Positions 46,004 through 60,000 of a DNA stretch of 64,000 bases are shown here, in pieces. The notes beneath the pieces are model-generated. The model made no database searches, was not told the DNA's origin, and saw nothing but the letters and a program-made list of their open reading frames with translations. The position numbers and the translations under genes were made by a program. Source of the stretch: Tubulanus polymorphus (taxonomy: Eukaryota; Nemertea; Palaeonemertea; Tubulaniformes; Tubulanidae); the NCBI RefSeq assembly GCF_964204645.1, contig NC_134034.1:12591962-12655961 (forward strand), read 5' to 3'. Each line of letters opens with the position of its first letter. The first letter of the stretch is position 1.

Positions 46004-46236
46004 CACAGTACAAACCCCTGTCCTAGTAGACACATCCTCCCTCACAGGGAATTGAACCTGATGACATCACGAGACTCTGTCACAGTACAAACCCCTGTCC
46101 TAGTAGACACATCCTACCTCACAGGGATTTGAACCTGATGACATCGCGAGACTCTGTCACAGTACAAACCCCTGTCCTAGTAGACACATCCTCCCTCACA
46201 GGGAATTGAACCTGGTGACATCATGAGACTCTACCC
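46004..46236 (-). repeat. Three tandem 77-bp copies of a tRNA-like SINE fragment
   Basis: Copies begin near 46005, 46082 and 46159. On the minus strand each has a B-box-like GGTTCAATTCC or GGTTCAAATCC after GATGTCATCA. No A box at tRNA spacing was found. Confidence 0.65.
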
Positions 46237-46239
46237 GCC

Positions 46240-47326
46240 TGGCCTATCATTCCCTATAAATAAAAATACCAGCCTTTAAACAGCAATCAACGATGGTTAT
46301 TAAAATTATAGAGGTTATAAAAATAAGTGGATTATTCGTCAGTTTGTTTGTACTCCTGCCTGGGACGAATTCAAATTCATATCTGAAGCCAATAACTGAA
46401 TTCCTATATGCCAAATGACTAACACCTGTTCAAAATTAATTCCCAATAGTCATTTATTTTCGTCAGCTATTTATTTACGTTACGACCAAAATTTCCTATC
46501 TCGAATTTAAAAATCGGATGGAATTTGGAAAATTTCGACTAGAATTTCAAATTTTCGTACGGAATTTATTTTCGAAGGGCTTTTCGACGATCTTTTCGAG
46601 CGGATGTTTTTTCGTGAGTTTGTTATTTTCGCTATAGTTGTAACATATAAGGTATAAATGTAGTGATGTTCTAGTGTATCATTGCTACAGTACTCCTCGT
46701 ATGGAGAACATGTCAATACAAAGTTGGATAAGGATTATAGATTTTGAGGAGGTTTGAATATCTCGAGTGTTGGATTATCCCGAGATTATCGTGAGATTAT
46801 TGGATGGATTAATTCAACACGCACTATAACGGTTCCGAACCACTTACGTCATTGCGTTCTGTTGACAACTTACACTTAGTGAATTGAATTACACTTAGTG
46901 AATTGACTTAGAAATACAAATTGGGACGAAAGATAGGGACGACTTCAGTAACGTGACGTCTTATCTGATGACAACTTTTAAACGAGGTCGACTGTAGATA
47001 GATTTCATTTTTTCATGCGAATGACTTTGTTCAATATCTCTGAATAGATAACGAGGGTTTGAGGGTTTATTCACCCAGCAGATACAATATTGCGTAAATG
47101 ACAATTTTGACTTCTATAAACTGAATTGAAAAAATGCGAATCGGGACTCAAAAATACTGGTGACTTTAGTAATTTGACGACTTATCTGTGAGTTTGAATG
47201 TATTGTAACCTTTTCATATTGGACTATTTGGTGTTGGTTAAGTAGTTGAGAACTGCTGGTCTCCGTTCGTCATCAGTTAGTTTTCAGACAATTTCGAGGA
47301 CTACTTTTTTTTTCGGTACGGTTAAA
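46240..47326. other. Presumed intron or promoter sequence
   Basis: AT-rich, no repeat array and no supported exon. It probably contains the promoter of the exon at 47327. Confidence 0.3.
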
Positions 47327-47440
47327 ATGGCGCAGGAATACATCAAACGTAAACTCGAACGAAAGCGTAGTCGGGTTTTAGTCGAAATGAAACAGAAGTT
47401 TGGAAGCACTGATTGGTTAGAATGCGACCTGATGGATCAG
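47327..47440 (+). CDS. NOSTRIN: Candidate alternative first coding exon 6 of NOSTRIN (GC donor)
   Basis: 38 codons (MAQEYIKRKLERKRSRVL ... CDLMDQ) from an ATG in strong context (AAAATGG). It ends in phase 0 at CAG followed by GCAAGT, which is the ideal GC-AG donor. Strongly basic, helical in appearance. It is the first exon nearest the body of the gene and may be the main one. Confidence 0.55.
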
Positions 47441-48041
47441 GCAAGTTCTCGGATTCACTGATGAGTTTGACGGGACTTTGAGTTCGGTGTTCAACTTGTT
47501 TGTACCGATAGGAGAAAATGTCCAATTGGACGTAAACACAATTCAAAGGTTCCGTTTTTCCTACGTGCATCAACGATTTCCGATCTCTTTTGACTGATAC
47601 CAGGGGTCGGGGGGGGGCTTTTGGGGTAGATTATTATTTGTAATTTACAGTAAATTGATGAGAATGGAATGAAAACTCACAAACTATAGCGGGTTTTAAT
47701 CTGACTAATATCTATTTTCCACACCTGAGGAGGTACAGGGGGGGGGGTTATTCCTATTCTGCTATGAATCAAGAATGAATTAAATCTAAAAGGTTTTTGT
47801 TCATAAGTCGCATGTTTTGTTGTTTTTACTGTTGTTTCTTAAAGTCGTTTCTTCCCTTTGATTTTAATGTTGTTGAATATGAACTGATAGTTTTTTTTTT
47901 TCAGAGAGAACTGAAAAACTTGAAAGCCAAACACGTTTATAAACGTACAAACTTTATTTTCGAGAAAAGCGCTCTAAATGTTTTGATACGAAAAAGACTT
48001 CACTGAACGCGTTACGAATGAATTGTTTATTTTTATTTCAG

Positions 48042-51000
48042 GGTTTAAACGGATTCGATGAATTGCGAAGGTATATCAAATCCGGGAATGAATTCTGTAA
48101 AGAGGTGTCCGCTATTATGCAGGACAGGTAAAAACTATATTTTATTTCAACTCTCGAACTCAAACTTGGGATAAACTGTCACTCAAAATTTCACGCGGAA
48201 CTTAACTCACAGCTATGGAGCCCGCTGATCGGACCGTGACCTGAGTCCATTTTCGATAGGTTACCCGCAGTGCTACTGTGGCAGTTGAGGACTCCATGTC
48301 TTGTGGCAGGCGAGGAAAAGGGCAGGGGCTGTCGGTTACAGATAACCAGCAGATAAATACCGTAGTAACAATGAACTTTTAATTGTCACTGTCAACTATC
48401 CACCGGTCGACTCTGACCATCTTTTGAGCAACTGCAGCCCCTGCCTGTTCTATAGGTTATAACAATAATATTTGGAAAAATGGCACTCCTGCTAAATACG
48501 CCCTGCCAAACCGGCTGCCTGGTCTACAAAACCATCACCTGCATTACACTTGGCCTGAATCAATTTTCAATTGGAAATTTCACTAAACGTGTTTCACCTT
48601 ACAATGACTGAAGTTCTACCTCACGACTCTAGAACCGTTTCCTATAATGTTGTGATTGTGTCGTTGATTTTTTTTTTCAGGTCGGAAATCGAATTGAATT
48701 ACGCCAAAAATTTATCAAGATTGAGCTCAAAACTGCAGAAATTAGCGGCAACATGTATCGGGTAAGAGATATAGAGGGGGGTTGATGTTTTATCGGGTAA
48801 GAGATATAGAGGGGGGTTGATGTTTTATCGGGTAGGAGATATAGAGGGGGGTTGATGTTTTATCGGGTAAGAGATATAGAGGGGGGTTGATGTTTTATCG
48901 GGTAGGGGATATAGAGGGGGGTTGATGTTTTATCGGGTAAGAGATATAGAGGGGGGTTGATGTTTTATCGGGTAAGAGATATAGAGGGGGTTTGATGTTT
49001 TATCGGGTAAGAGATATAGAGGGGGTTGATGTTTTATCGGGTAGGAGATATAGAGGGGGGTTGATGTTTTATCGGGTAAGAGATATAGAGGGGGTTCATG
49101 TTTTATCGGGTAGGGGATATAGAGGGGGGTTGATGTTTTATCGGGTAAGAGATATAGAGGGGGTTTGATGTTTTATCGGGTAAGAGATATAGAGGGGGTT
49201 GATATTTTATCGAGTAGGAGATATAGAGGGGGGTTGATGTTTTATCGGGTAAGAGATATAGAGGGGGGTTGATGTTTTATCGGGTAGGAGATATAGAGGG
49301 GGGTTGATGTTTTATCGGGTAAGAGATATAGAGGGGGGTTGATGTTTTATCGGGTAGGGGATATAGAGGGGGGTTGATGTTTTATCGGGTAAGAGATATA
49401 GAGGGGGGTTGATGTTTTATCGGGTAAGAGATATAGAGGGGGTTTGATGTTTTATCGGGTAAGAGATATAGAGGGGGTTGATGTTTTATCGGGTAGGAGA
49501 TATAGAGGGGGGTTGATGTTTTATCGGGTAAGAGATATAGAGGGGGTTCATGTTTTATCGGGTAGGGGATATAGAGGGGGGTTGATGTTTTATCGGGTAA
49601 GAGATATAGAGGGGGGTTGATGTTTTATCGGGTAAGAGATATAGAGGGGGTTTGATGTTTTATCGGGTAAGAGATATAGAGGGGGTTGATGTTTTATCGA
49701 GTAGGAGATATAGAGGGGGGTTGATGTTTTATCAGGTAAGAGATATAGAGGGGGGTTGATGTTTTATCGGGTAGGAGATATAGAGGGGGGTTGATGTTTT
49801 ATCGGGTAAGAGATATAGAGGGGGGTTAATGTTTTATCGGGTAAGAGATATAGAGGGGGTTGATGTTTTATCGGGTAAGAGATATAGAGGGGGGTTAATG
49901 TTTTATCGGGTAAGAGATATAGAGGGGGTTTGATGTTTTATCGGGTAGGGGATATAGAGGGGGGTTGATGTTTTATCGGGTAAGAGATATAGAGGGGGTT
50001 TGATGTTTTATCGGGTAAGAGATATAGAGGGGTTGATGTTTTATCGGGTAGGAGATATAGAGGGGGGTTGATGTTTTATCGGGTAAGAGATATAGAGGGG
50101 GGTTGATGTTTTATCGGGTAAGAGATATAGAGGGGGTTGATGTTTTATCGGGTAAGAGATAGAGAGGGGGGTTGATGTTTTATCGGGTAAGAGATATAGA
50201 GGGGGGTTGATGTTTTATCGGGTAAGAGATAGAGAGGGGGTTGATGTTTTATCGGGTAAGAGATATAGATGGGGGTTGATCTTTTATCGGGTAAGAGATA
50301 AAGAGGGGGGTTGATGTTTTATCGGGTAAGAGATATAGATGGGGGTTGATTGATGTTGTTTTATTGGGTAAGCGGTAGAGAGGGGGGTTGATGTTTTATC
50401 GGGTAAGAGATATAGAGGGGGGTTGATGTTTTATCGGGTAAGAGATATAGAGGGGGGTTGATGTTTTATCGGGTAAGAGATATAGAGGGGGTTTGATGTT
50501 TTATCGGGTAGGGGATATAGAGGGGGGTTGATGTTTTATCGGGTAAGAGATATAGAGGGGGTTTGATGTTTTATCGGGTAAGAGATATAGAGGGGTTGAT
50601 GTTTTATCGGGTAGGAGATATAGAGGGGGGTTGATGTTTTATCGGGTAAGAGATATAGAGGGGGGTTGATGTTTTATCGGGTAAGAGATATAGAGGGGGT
50701 TGATGTTTTATCGGGTAAGAGATAGAGAGGGGGGTTGATGTTTTATCGGGTAAGAGATATAGAGGGGGGTTGATGTTTTATCGGGTAAGAGATATAGAGG
50801 GGGTTGATGTTTTATCGGGTAAGAGATATAGATGGGGGTTGATCTTTTATCGGGTAAGACGGGATGAGAGAGAGGGGTGGGTGATGTTTTATCGGGTAAG
50901 AGATATAGAGGGGGGTTGATGTTTTATCGGGTAGGAGATAAAGAGGGGGGTTGATGTTTTATCGGGTAAGAGATATAGATGGGGGTTGATTGATGTTGTT

Positions 51001-54000
51001 TTATTGGGTAAGCGGTAGAGAGGGGGGTTGATGTTTTATCGGGTAAGAGATATAGAGGGGGGTTGATGTTTTATCGGGTAAGAGATATAGAGGGGGTTGA
51101 TGTTTTATCGGGTAAGAGTTAGAGAGGGGGGTTGATGTTTTATCGGGTAAGAGATAGAGAGGGGGGTTGATGTTTTATCGGGTAAGAGATAGAGAGGGGG
51201 GTTGATGTTTTATCGGGTAAGAGATATAGAGGGGGGTTGATGTTTTATCGGGTAGGAGATATAGAGGGGGGTTGATGTTTTATCGGGTAAGAGATAGAGA
51301 GGGGGTTGATGTTTTATCTGGTAAGAGATATAGAGGGGGTTGATGTTTTTTCGGCTAAGAGATATAGAGGGGGGTTGATCTTTTATCGGGTAAGAGATAA
51401 AGAGGGGGGTTGATGTTTTATCGGGTAAGACGGGATGAGAGAGAGGGGTGGGTGATGTTTTATTCATAGTGCGCGTCTAATAGTAAAACCTGTCTAATAG
51501 AGTTGTAGTAAAATCATGTTTCATCCTACGCAGTCTAGTAGTAGTCTACCCCTGGCGAGTGATGTTTACCTCCTACTCTCTTCGATTGTTGTCGTCGGAA
51601 TCATTGACAAAATATATTTTCCAAAATCTTTGATGTTCTCGTAAACTGTATTTTTACTATCGTCCAAAACTCCTCTCTCCCTCTCTCCTCTCTCCCTCTC
51701 TCCTCTCTCCTCTCTCCTCTCTACTCTCTCCCACTCTCCCTCTACTCTACTCTCTCTTTCTCTCCTCTCTCCTCTCCTCTATCTCCGGTCTCCTCTCTCC
51801 CTCTCTCACTTCTCTCTATTCACAGCCACTTTGTTGGATAAATATTTTCTCAACCCACATCAATGCTTTCATGAATTCTGCTCTAGTTTTTAACGACCTA
51901 CTTCTAATTGTGTCGATTTTAACTATCAAGAGTAAAAACAATCCAATAACTGCCCATATGAGCCCTACACCCCGGGGAGTTAGCAGTGTGAGCCCTACGC
52001 TCCTTCGGGGCGCTTGTCGGTCGTGGTTGGATTTAATGCTCCGACAAACGGTTCCCCTCCAAATCTTATCATCTCGTTATCTCTGGTTACCGCGGCTACG
52101 ACGAACAATGTCGTCGACCCGTTTTAATTTTCCGCACGTTTCTATCGTATTTCAGCACGATGGCTGGTGCATGGGTTGCCGTGGCAACAGAAATGGAAGC
52201 CGAGGCAGAATTGCACAGGTTCGTAGATCTAAATAAAACCGTAGTAATTCGTCTGCTCGTCTGCTAGAACTGCGTCTGCTAGAGCTGCGTCTGCTCCAGT
52301 GTGTCATCGTCGTTGTTGTGCACTTATTTTTAGCAGACGGATATTTTAATGATGAGGGCGTGAGACGTATTACGTAATCAGTTGTGTCGTCGCGACGACG
52401 TGTGCATGTCACTTGTATCACTACTCGCGCTGTATATGAATACTTCTAGAATCAACCAGAACTCTGAATCTCGCACCGTTACAAATAACAAATTATTACA
52501 CATTTGTAAATTGAAATCGAAATGAATGATTAAAACCAGAAATACTAAAATGATGACTGCATTTTCTGATTTGAGCTACTGCAGCAGGGGGGGTTTCGGG
52601 TCGCGACCCCCCTCCCCACCTGCTCAGCTACCAAAAAATTTTAAAAATTTGTTTTCGTGAAGGAATCTAAGCGCTTACTCAAGATAAAGTGGGCTAACAG
52701 TAACAAAAACCGGTACCATGTCATCTTATGTTTGGCCAAACAATATGCCGTATAGGCCCCCTATCTTAGCAGGCGGTTTAACATTAACATTCTTTATTAA
52801 CACCCTCCTTGATCGGCGCTGGTGCAGATCTGGTTCAATGAACCCAAATATGAGAAACGACGATAAACTATTGAGTCATTAGTTGATCATATTTCTTCAT
52901 AATGTTTGTATTGATTATTGATTTCAGGACGTTGTGTTCGGCGTTATTAGAAGATATTAATAAACCTTTAAAAACGCTGACGGAACACGTGCATAAAAGT
53001 CGCAAACCGGTAAGAGTACGAACGACCCTGAATTCACTATTCTACCTCGCGCCGCGATGATTTACGTTTTAAACGTTTGAATTTAACGGTTGTTTTTCAG
53101 ATCGAGGCAGCAGTCGATAAATCAATCAAAAATTTACTAGAAAAACGAAACGAGGAAGGAAAGGTAAACAATCGAGCATTCTGGGTAACAACTGCGTGTA
53201 TTGATATGAATTCTGGGTAATCGTGCCTTATGAACCCTGGGTAATCATACCTCAAGAATTCTGGGTAACTTTCAACAAGGACAATAGGAATTCTGGGTAA
53301 ATATACCTTTGAGGAATCCTGGGTAATTAAATCACAGGAATTGTGGGTAACTATTCCGCTTCGACATCAGGGCTCGGTTTCATAGACTGAGTATCAAAGT
53401 TATCCCTAAGGGTAACTCCTAAATCTGGTTAACGACCACCATAGTAACAATGAGAAACCATGGTTATAACTGACAAATCTCAAAATGTTCCCAGGGATTT
53501 TTTCGGTTCCACATATAAGAAACCCAGCCCAGGGTCCAGTTTCATGAAAAAGTTTAAGCCTAAAACGGTTAAGTTTGAATTGTTGTCCTCATCGAAAACA
53601 CGAAGTAACCAATAGCAATTAAACCAAAAATTTGAGTTTAACTTGTTCGTGAAACTGGGCCCTGGGGCCAGTTGCACAGTCGTGACTTAAGTCAAAAAGT
53701 GTTCTTAAATCTTAAGACTTGTCTTAAGTTGTTCGATTGGTTATAGAACTTAGTTGGTCTTAGACTGGTCTTAAGTCTAAGCCATGACTATGCAACCGAC
53801 CCCAGGAGTTCAGGGAAATTATTCTAAGAATGATGGGTAATAAGACAGTAGGAATGATGGTTAATTCGTATTGTTTGTGTTTGTAGTGTAAAAAGAATGC
53901 GTTCACTCTGGCGCGAGATAGCGAAAAAATCATGGACCAGTTAACGGACGCGAAGGCCGGTAAAGGTCGGTTCGGAGAGAAGGATATATCGAAACTGGAG

Positions 54001-57000
54001 AAAAAGAGTAAACAATTAGAATCGGGAGCGCGTAAAGCTGATAAAGAATATCACGATCATTGCCTTAAAGCGGAAGCTGCCAGACAAGAGTGGGAGGGAT
54101 CTGTGTATAAGGTACGTGACACCAGGGGGAGCTGTCGTCGTCATACCGACCGGTCAACTGACGGTATTGTTGTATATTGTAGGGTTGTACTCAATTACAG
54201 TCGTTAGAGGAGGAACGTTTGAGTCAACTTCACGAAGTGTTAAATAAATATAGTAACCATTTATCTGTGATAGGTCCTAAACGCATCAAGGTACGTCTAA
54301 CCCCGGTATGCTCTGGTCGATCAAGTGCGGATTTAGAGGGTGGTCTCGGGGGTGCGGGGACCCACTGAGGTTGATCCTCATGATCGTTAAAACCTTCCAA
54401 TTTTACACACATCCTCTCGGAATTTGTATCTTTAAGGATGTATTTCCGGGTAGGACCCCGCTAGTGGCCGTTGCCCTGGGTGCTGTACCCGAGAATTACC
54501 TTTTCTTTTCATCTGGAACCCGGCCTCCCAATCTTCCTCCCCTTATTACCGGGGTACCTTTCAAAATTGTCATTTTCATCTGGAACCCGGTCTAGCAATT
54601 TACCTCGATAAACCCCTGGCCCCTCTCCCCTGCCTGCTCCCCTCCCGGCTGAATTCATCGTTTGAATATTGTATTTATAGAGCGTCGAGCGAATGGAAGA
54701 GTCGATAATGATTGTAGATATGAGCGCCGATCTACAAGCCGTCGTCGAACAAAAAGGAACCGGTCAAAACCAACCTGAACAATTACTGTTCGAATGCTAT
54801 GTACGTTGAAACAGCTCGTTTAAACTCATCTCTCAAATCTCATATCGTAAACTGCTCGTTTGAACTCATCTCTCAAATCTCATATCGTAAACTGCTCGTT
54901 TGAACTCATCTCTCAAATCTCATATCGTAAACTGCTCGTTTGAACTCATCTCTCAAATCTCATATCGTAAACTGCTCGTTTGAACTCATCTCTCAAATCT
55001 CATATCGTAAACAGCTCGTTAAAACTCATATCTCAAATCTCATATCATAAACAGCTCGTTTAAACTCATATCTCAAATCTCATATCATAAACAGCTCGTT
55101 TAAACTCATATCTCAAATCTCATATCGTAAACAGCTCGTTAAAACTCATATCTCAAATCTCATATCGTAAACAGTTCGTTTAACAAACTCATCTCTAAAA
55201 TCTCATATCGTAAACAGTTTGTTTAAACTCATCTCTCAAATCTCATATCGTAAACAGTTCGTTTAAACTCATCTCTCAAATCTCATATCATAAACAGCTC
55301 GTTTAAACTCATCTCTCAAATCTCATATCGTAAACAGTTCGTTAAAACTCATCTCTCAAATCTCATATCGTAAACAGCTCGTTTTAAAATCATCTCTTAA
55401 ATCTCATATTGTAAACAGTTTGTTTATTCTCAAATCTCATATCGCAGAATCGAATAATTTGATGCGTTGTTGTCACGATTACAGGCAGAAGATCTCAACA
55501 ATACGATGAACCGTGAACGGAGGTTACATTGGTTACGCAACGCGCTTTATTTCCTAGAACAAGACATGGATATAGAAAAGAAAGGAAGAGAAGGTGAGTC
55601 CGATATTAATCGCTATTTCATTATCGGTCGAAATTATCATGAAAATTTATAAATTAGATTTGACTAAACATTTTTAGAACCAATTTTTGGCATTTCTTTA
55701 ATCGGCAATAATTTGTTACCTTAAATCTGCTCATGAAAAAGTAATTTCTGTAGTTTCAGTTGTGAATTCAGAATCTAAAATCATTGGGACATTGAAGCTA
55801 ATTCAACTTTAAATTTAAGCCCACGACTGTAGAATTGGATCCACAACTGCAGAACTGGATCCACAACTGCAGAACTGGATCTCCAGCTGTGGAGCTCATT
55901 CCACAACTCTGGAACTGGGACCACAACTGCAGAACTGGATCCACAATTGTAGAACTTGTTCCACAACTGCGGAACTGGATCCATGACTGTAGAACTGTAT
56001 CCATAGCTATGGAGCTTGTTCCAAAACCCTGAAACTGGATCCCCAGCTGTGGAGCTCGTTCCACAACTCTGGAACTGTGGAACTGGGTTTACAATTGCAG
56101 AACTGGGTCCACAACTCTGGAACTGGGACCACAACTGTGGAACTGGTTCCACAACTATAGAACTGGATCCACAACTGCAGAACTGGATCCACAACTGTGG
56201 AACTGGGTCCACTACTCTGGAACTGGATCCATAACTGCGTCTTATTCTGTGTCGTCTGAATGTTGTATGCATAAATATATCATAGTTTAGATATTTATAG
56301 TAACGAGGCTTAAATAGATGTTTTCTTTTTAAATTTTCTCCATTTTTTGTAATAAATCGTTCAATTTCAGCGATAATCACGCAGCATATAGAAACTGATT
56401 GTCATCAAACCGATCCTCAAAACGATGACGATGACGATGATCTTTATATTAATTATAGTAATACCAATGGTCTACGATATCTTATTTCACTTCCTTTTAT
56501 TTCGGTTTTTCTTCAGAAATTTCAGAAATTGCGGTAATTTTTAGGGATATGTTTTTCGCTTAAACGAATTGCCATGAAAAGAAAAATTTGCGCTAAAATA
56601 GTTTGAAGATTTTTTTTTTCGGCTTGACTCGCAATTTACAAATGCCACAAGTTTAAATTCAGCGCTTGCTTTAATTTAAAACTCAATAAGGAACATACAA
56701 ATGTAACTCAAGAATTTGAAGGTCTATAAAGATTTATAAGATGATTTATTTTTGATTATGAAAATTGAAGTAACTAATCATGACTAAACCTTTTATAAAC
56801 TGAGCCCGTGGTCTAGGATACAATTGCGCACAGTTCTGTCAGTTAACATTTGACTCTGGTCGTTATCAACTCAAATAAAGTCAAATTTAACTGTCAACTG
56901 TGGAGCTGGATGTAATTTTGATACAAGATATATTTAGACAGATTTTGATTGAGCGATTATGGAATATCGATTCCGGATTACAAACTCTCTACCGGCCGCT

Positions 57001-60000
57001 TCTAATGTCTATTTCAACCTGACTTGAGAGCATTCCGGGTGGCCTAGCTCGCTAATTTTTGGTAGTACATACCTGATAAAGGTCTTAATGGGACCAGAAA
57101 GGACGGGCAGTCGAACTTAAACATCGTTTTTTAATCCATTTCAAACTGTATTGAAGGAAACGAACGCATCAGAAGAGAATTCTGTAATCGGTAGAGAGAC
57201 CAATCAAAACCTGCCTAACTAAAACTGGACCCGGGCGTTATTGATGTTGTATTCTATGTTGTTGTTGTTGTTGTTTTGTTTTTTGCGTAAATTCTGTGTC
57301 GTATTTTAGGCGTTGAGAAATTAATGGAGGTTTACCGAAATCGACCTAATTTTGCAGATAACGAATCACAAGACGACGCGAAACGTAAACTGTTAAGCGT
57401 AAGTTCAACAATCCGTTAAAAAAAACACTGTCTGCTACTCGTCCCGGTCGCTAAGAAACGAGAAAATATTCTATGAATAAACTGAATTTGAAACGCAATT
57501 CAAATCAAATAAATTACGTTGTATAGAAAACAATTCAAATCAACTAAATTTATTTCATTTTGAGCGAGTGAAATTAACCATTTATTGAGGCGCCTAATTC
57601 TCAAAATTTAGCGACTGGGGCAGACGCTTCATCGACTCTCATTTTAACCGTTCGTAGATCGCTTCCGGAAAATGGCTGTCTCTATGAACAATCCCCGAAT
57701 GACATCGTAAATTAGCCAACACCTTCGAATTAGTCGTTAGTGATGTCATAGAGGGCGGTTTACAGAGGCAGCCATGTTTTCTAGCAGGTTTATGACCTAC
57801 CGTAGGCCTCTAGATCAACGACGATGATATTATCATTGTAATCAACAGGGGCCGGTTGCATAGTAATGGCTCAGACATAAGACCGGTCTAAGACCAGTCT
57901 AAGACCAACTTAGTTCTATAGCCAATCTAACCAGTCTAAAGATTTAAGACCACTTTTGGACTTAAGTCACGACTGTGCAACTGGCCCCAGGTTTAGTCTT
58001 TAACAGGAGTCGTATTAACGACTTTCAACTTTTGTCATCTTAGATTTATCTTCCTGAGTCCAGGGCCCAGTTTCACAAGAAAAGTTTAAGCCTAAAACGG
58101 TTTGAATTGTTGTCCTCATTGAAAACATGAAGTAACCAATGGCAATTACACCAAACATTTTAGTTTAACTTTTTTGCGGAGCCGAGTCCTGAATTTTCTA
58201 TATATTACCTTTGATATTATTCTGAAAAAAATTCTCCGCCCCCCGTAGAAAAAAACAAACATTTTGCAACGAAAAAAAAACCTGTATTCTAAAATGGTGT
58301 TTTATTTGATTTTTAAGACTCGAAACGCGGCGGCGTCGCAGGTCCTGTAACAAATATTACATTCCGCATCGGTGTATGCATGAGACTTAATTATAATAAC
58401 ACGAATCAAAATATATCATTAAACGAATTCTGAAAACAGTTGTTATCATTAATATATCCCACCCAGTTTTATCTGATCAGTTTTACTTGTGTTCAGTTAG
58501 TTCTCGGTTTAAACCAAGGCCATTGTTTTTATTATTAGTTGGATTACAGATATTCAGAATTTTTCCTATTCTAGGTAAAGAAAAAATTTTTTTTGCCATT
58601 TCCCTTATTTTTATCTCTATTGAAAGATGGCAGCACCAGTCAAACATAGTGAAATATTAGTAACTAACGATACACCGCGCCGCGGTGTAGACGCACTATA
58701 GTGGTATTCCCGTTATTCAACACACTAGGGTGTAATTATTCAAAATTTTCAAATTATCACCAGCACTAAAGGGTATTATTAAGTCAGCACTGAAAGGGGT
58801 TAAGAAAAAAAATGATTAAAAGAAAATGTTTAAAAAAATTCTTTTCCTACCTCCACAATTATCTTGAATCCATCAAATCCGTAATCCAACTTATAACAAA
58901 TAACCGGCCTGTTATTTATATATCTATGTTTCCCCCACTATACAACCGATGGCATCATTTTTTACTGATGATTATTTTCTAAAATCTGAAATTAATTGTT
59001 ATTTTGCGTCCGCACATATTCGCTCGCGACCCGTGTTACTGCAAACCTGCAAACGTTTTATTCCCGCCGGTTTTCTTTTTCGAATCCTTGTTTGAAATTT
59101 GAATTTTAACGAACTGTTCTGTTGAATCAATAAAAAATAACCGTCGTAGACTAGTTAAAACTGTTTCGAATATATATATCTCTCGATGTTAGCTTCAGTG
59201 TTAGAATATTATAACTTCACGAATACGATATCGAATTTGAGTTACGCACAAATTAGAATTGACTGAATTTCTGAATTTGAATTTCAAATTTCCAACTGTC
59301 ACAACCGGCAGACGCGTGCGGTTTAATTAAGGCTAAACGATGTAATTTGTTCGTATTTACAGGTGAACGCGATGATGAACTATCTCGAAGCGAGTCACTA
59401 TAAATTGTCGTGCGCTCAGGCCGCCGTCCACGGGCAATCTAAACCAACGCATCGATTCTCTGAATACATAGAACATTCGAAAGATAAACAGGTACGCTGC
59501 TATCAATCCCCCCTATGACATCGCAAGGTGGCGCCACTTACCTTCGAAATCTGGGAGAAGTCATTTAATTAAAAATCAGGGAATTTTGTTTTAAAAAAAA
59601 GTTAAAAATCAGGGAAATTTCTTTAAAAATATCAAGGTATTTTGCTTCAGAAGAAAGCTTAGGAAAAGCTAAAAATTCGGGAAATTTGTTGAAATTGCTA
59701 GATGGCGCGTAGACAGTACCTGGCAAGAATCGTTGGCTGCCTCCTTAAATCCTCCTATGACATCATCAAATTGTCTTGTTATTTGATTTATGCATACAGC
59801 AAGAATTAAAGGAAGCCTCTAACAATCCCCCTATGACATCATCATTGTGATCGAGAAAAACCTCTCAGAAAAGATAGCAGCTTGTGATTTGATATATGGG
59901 GAGCATCTAAAATGAATGGCTGCCTCTATTGACTCCCCCTATGACATCATCATCTGTTTATATATTTCAGGGTCTTCCTCAAAGCGTTCTGCGACTTCCT

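Noticed and set aside
47905-48006. Exon after a strong acceptor (RELKNLKAKHVYKR)
   Set aside because: Runs to a stop and has no convincing donor; kept only as a possible poison exon.
48755-51465. CRISPR-like array
   Set aside because: Uniform tandem repeat without unique spacers, in an animal intron.
55781-56380. 199-codon minus-strand frame
   Set aside because: 21-bp minisatellite read in frame, antisense to a NOSTRIN intron.
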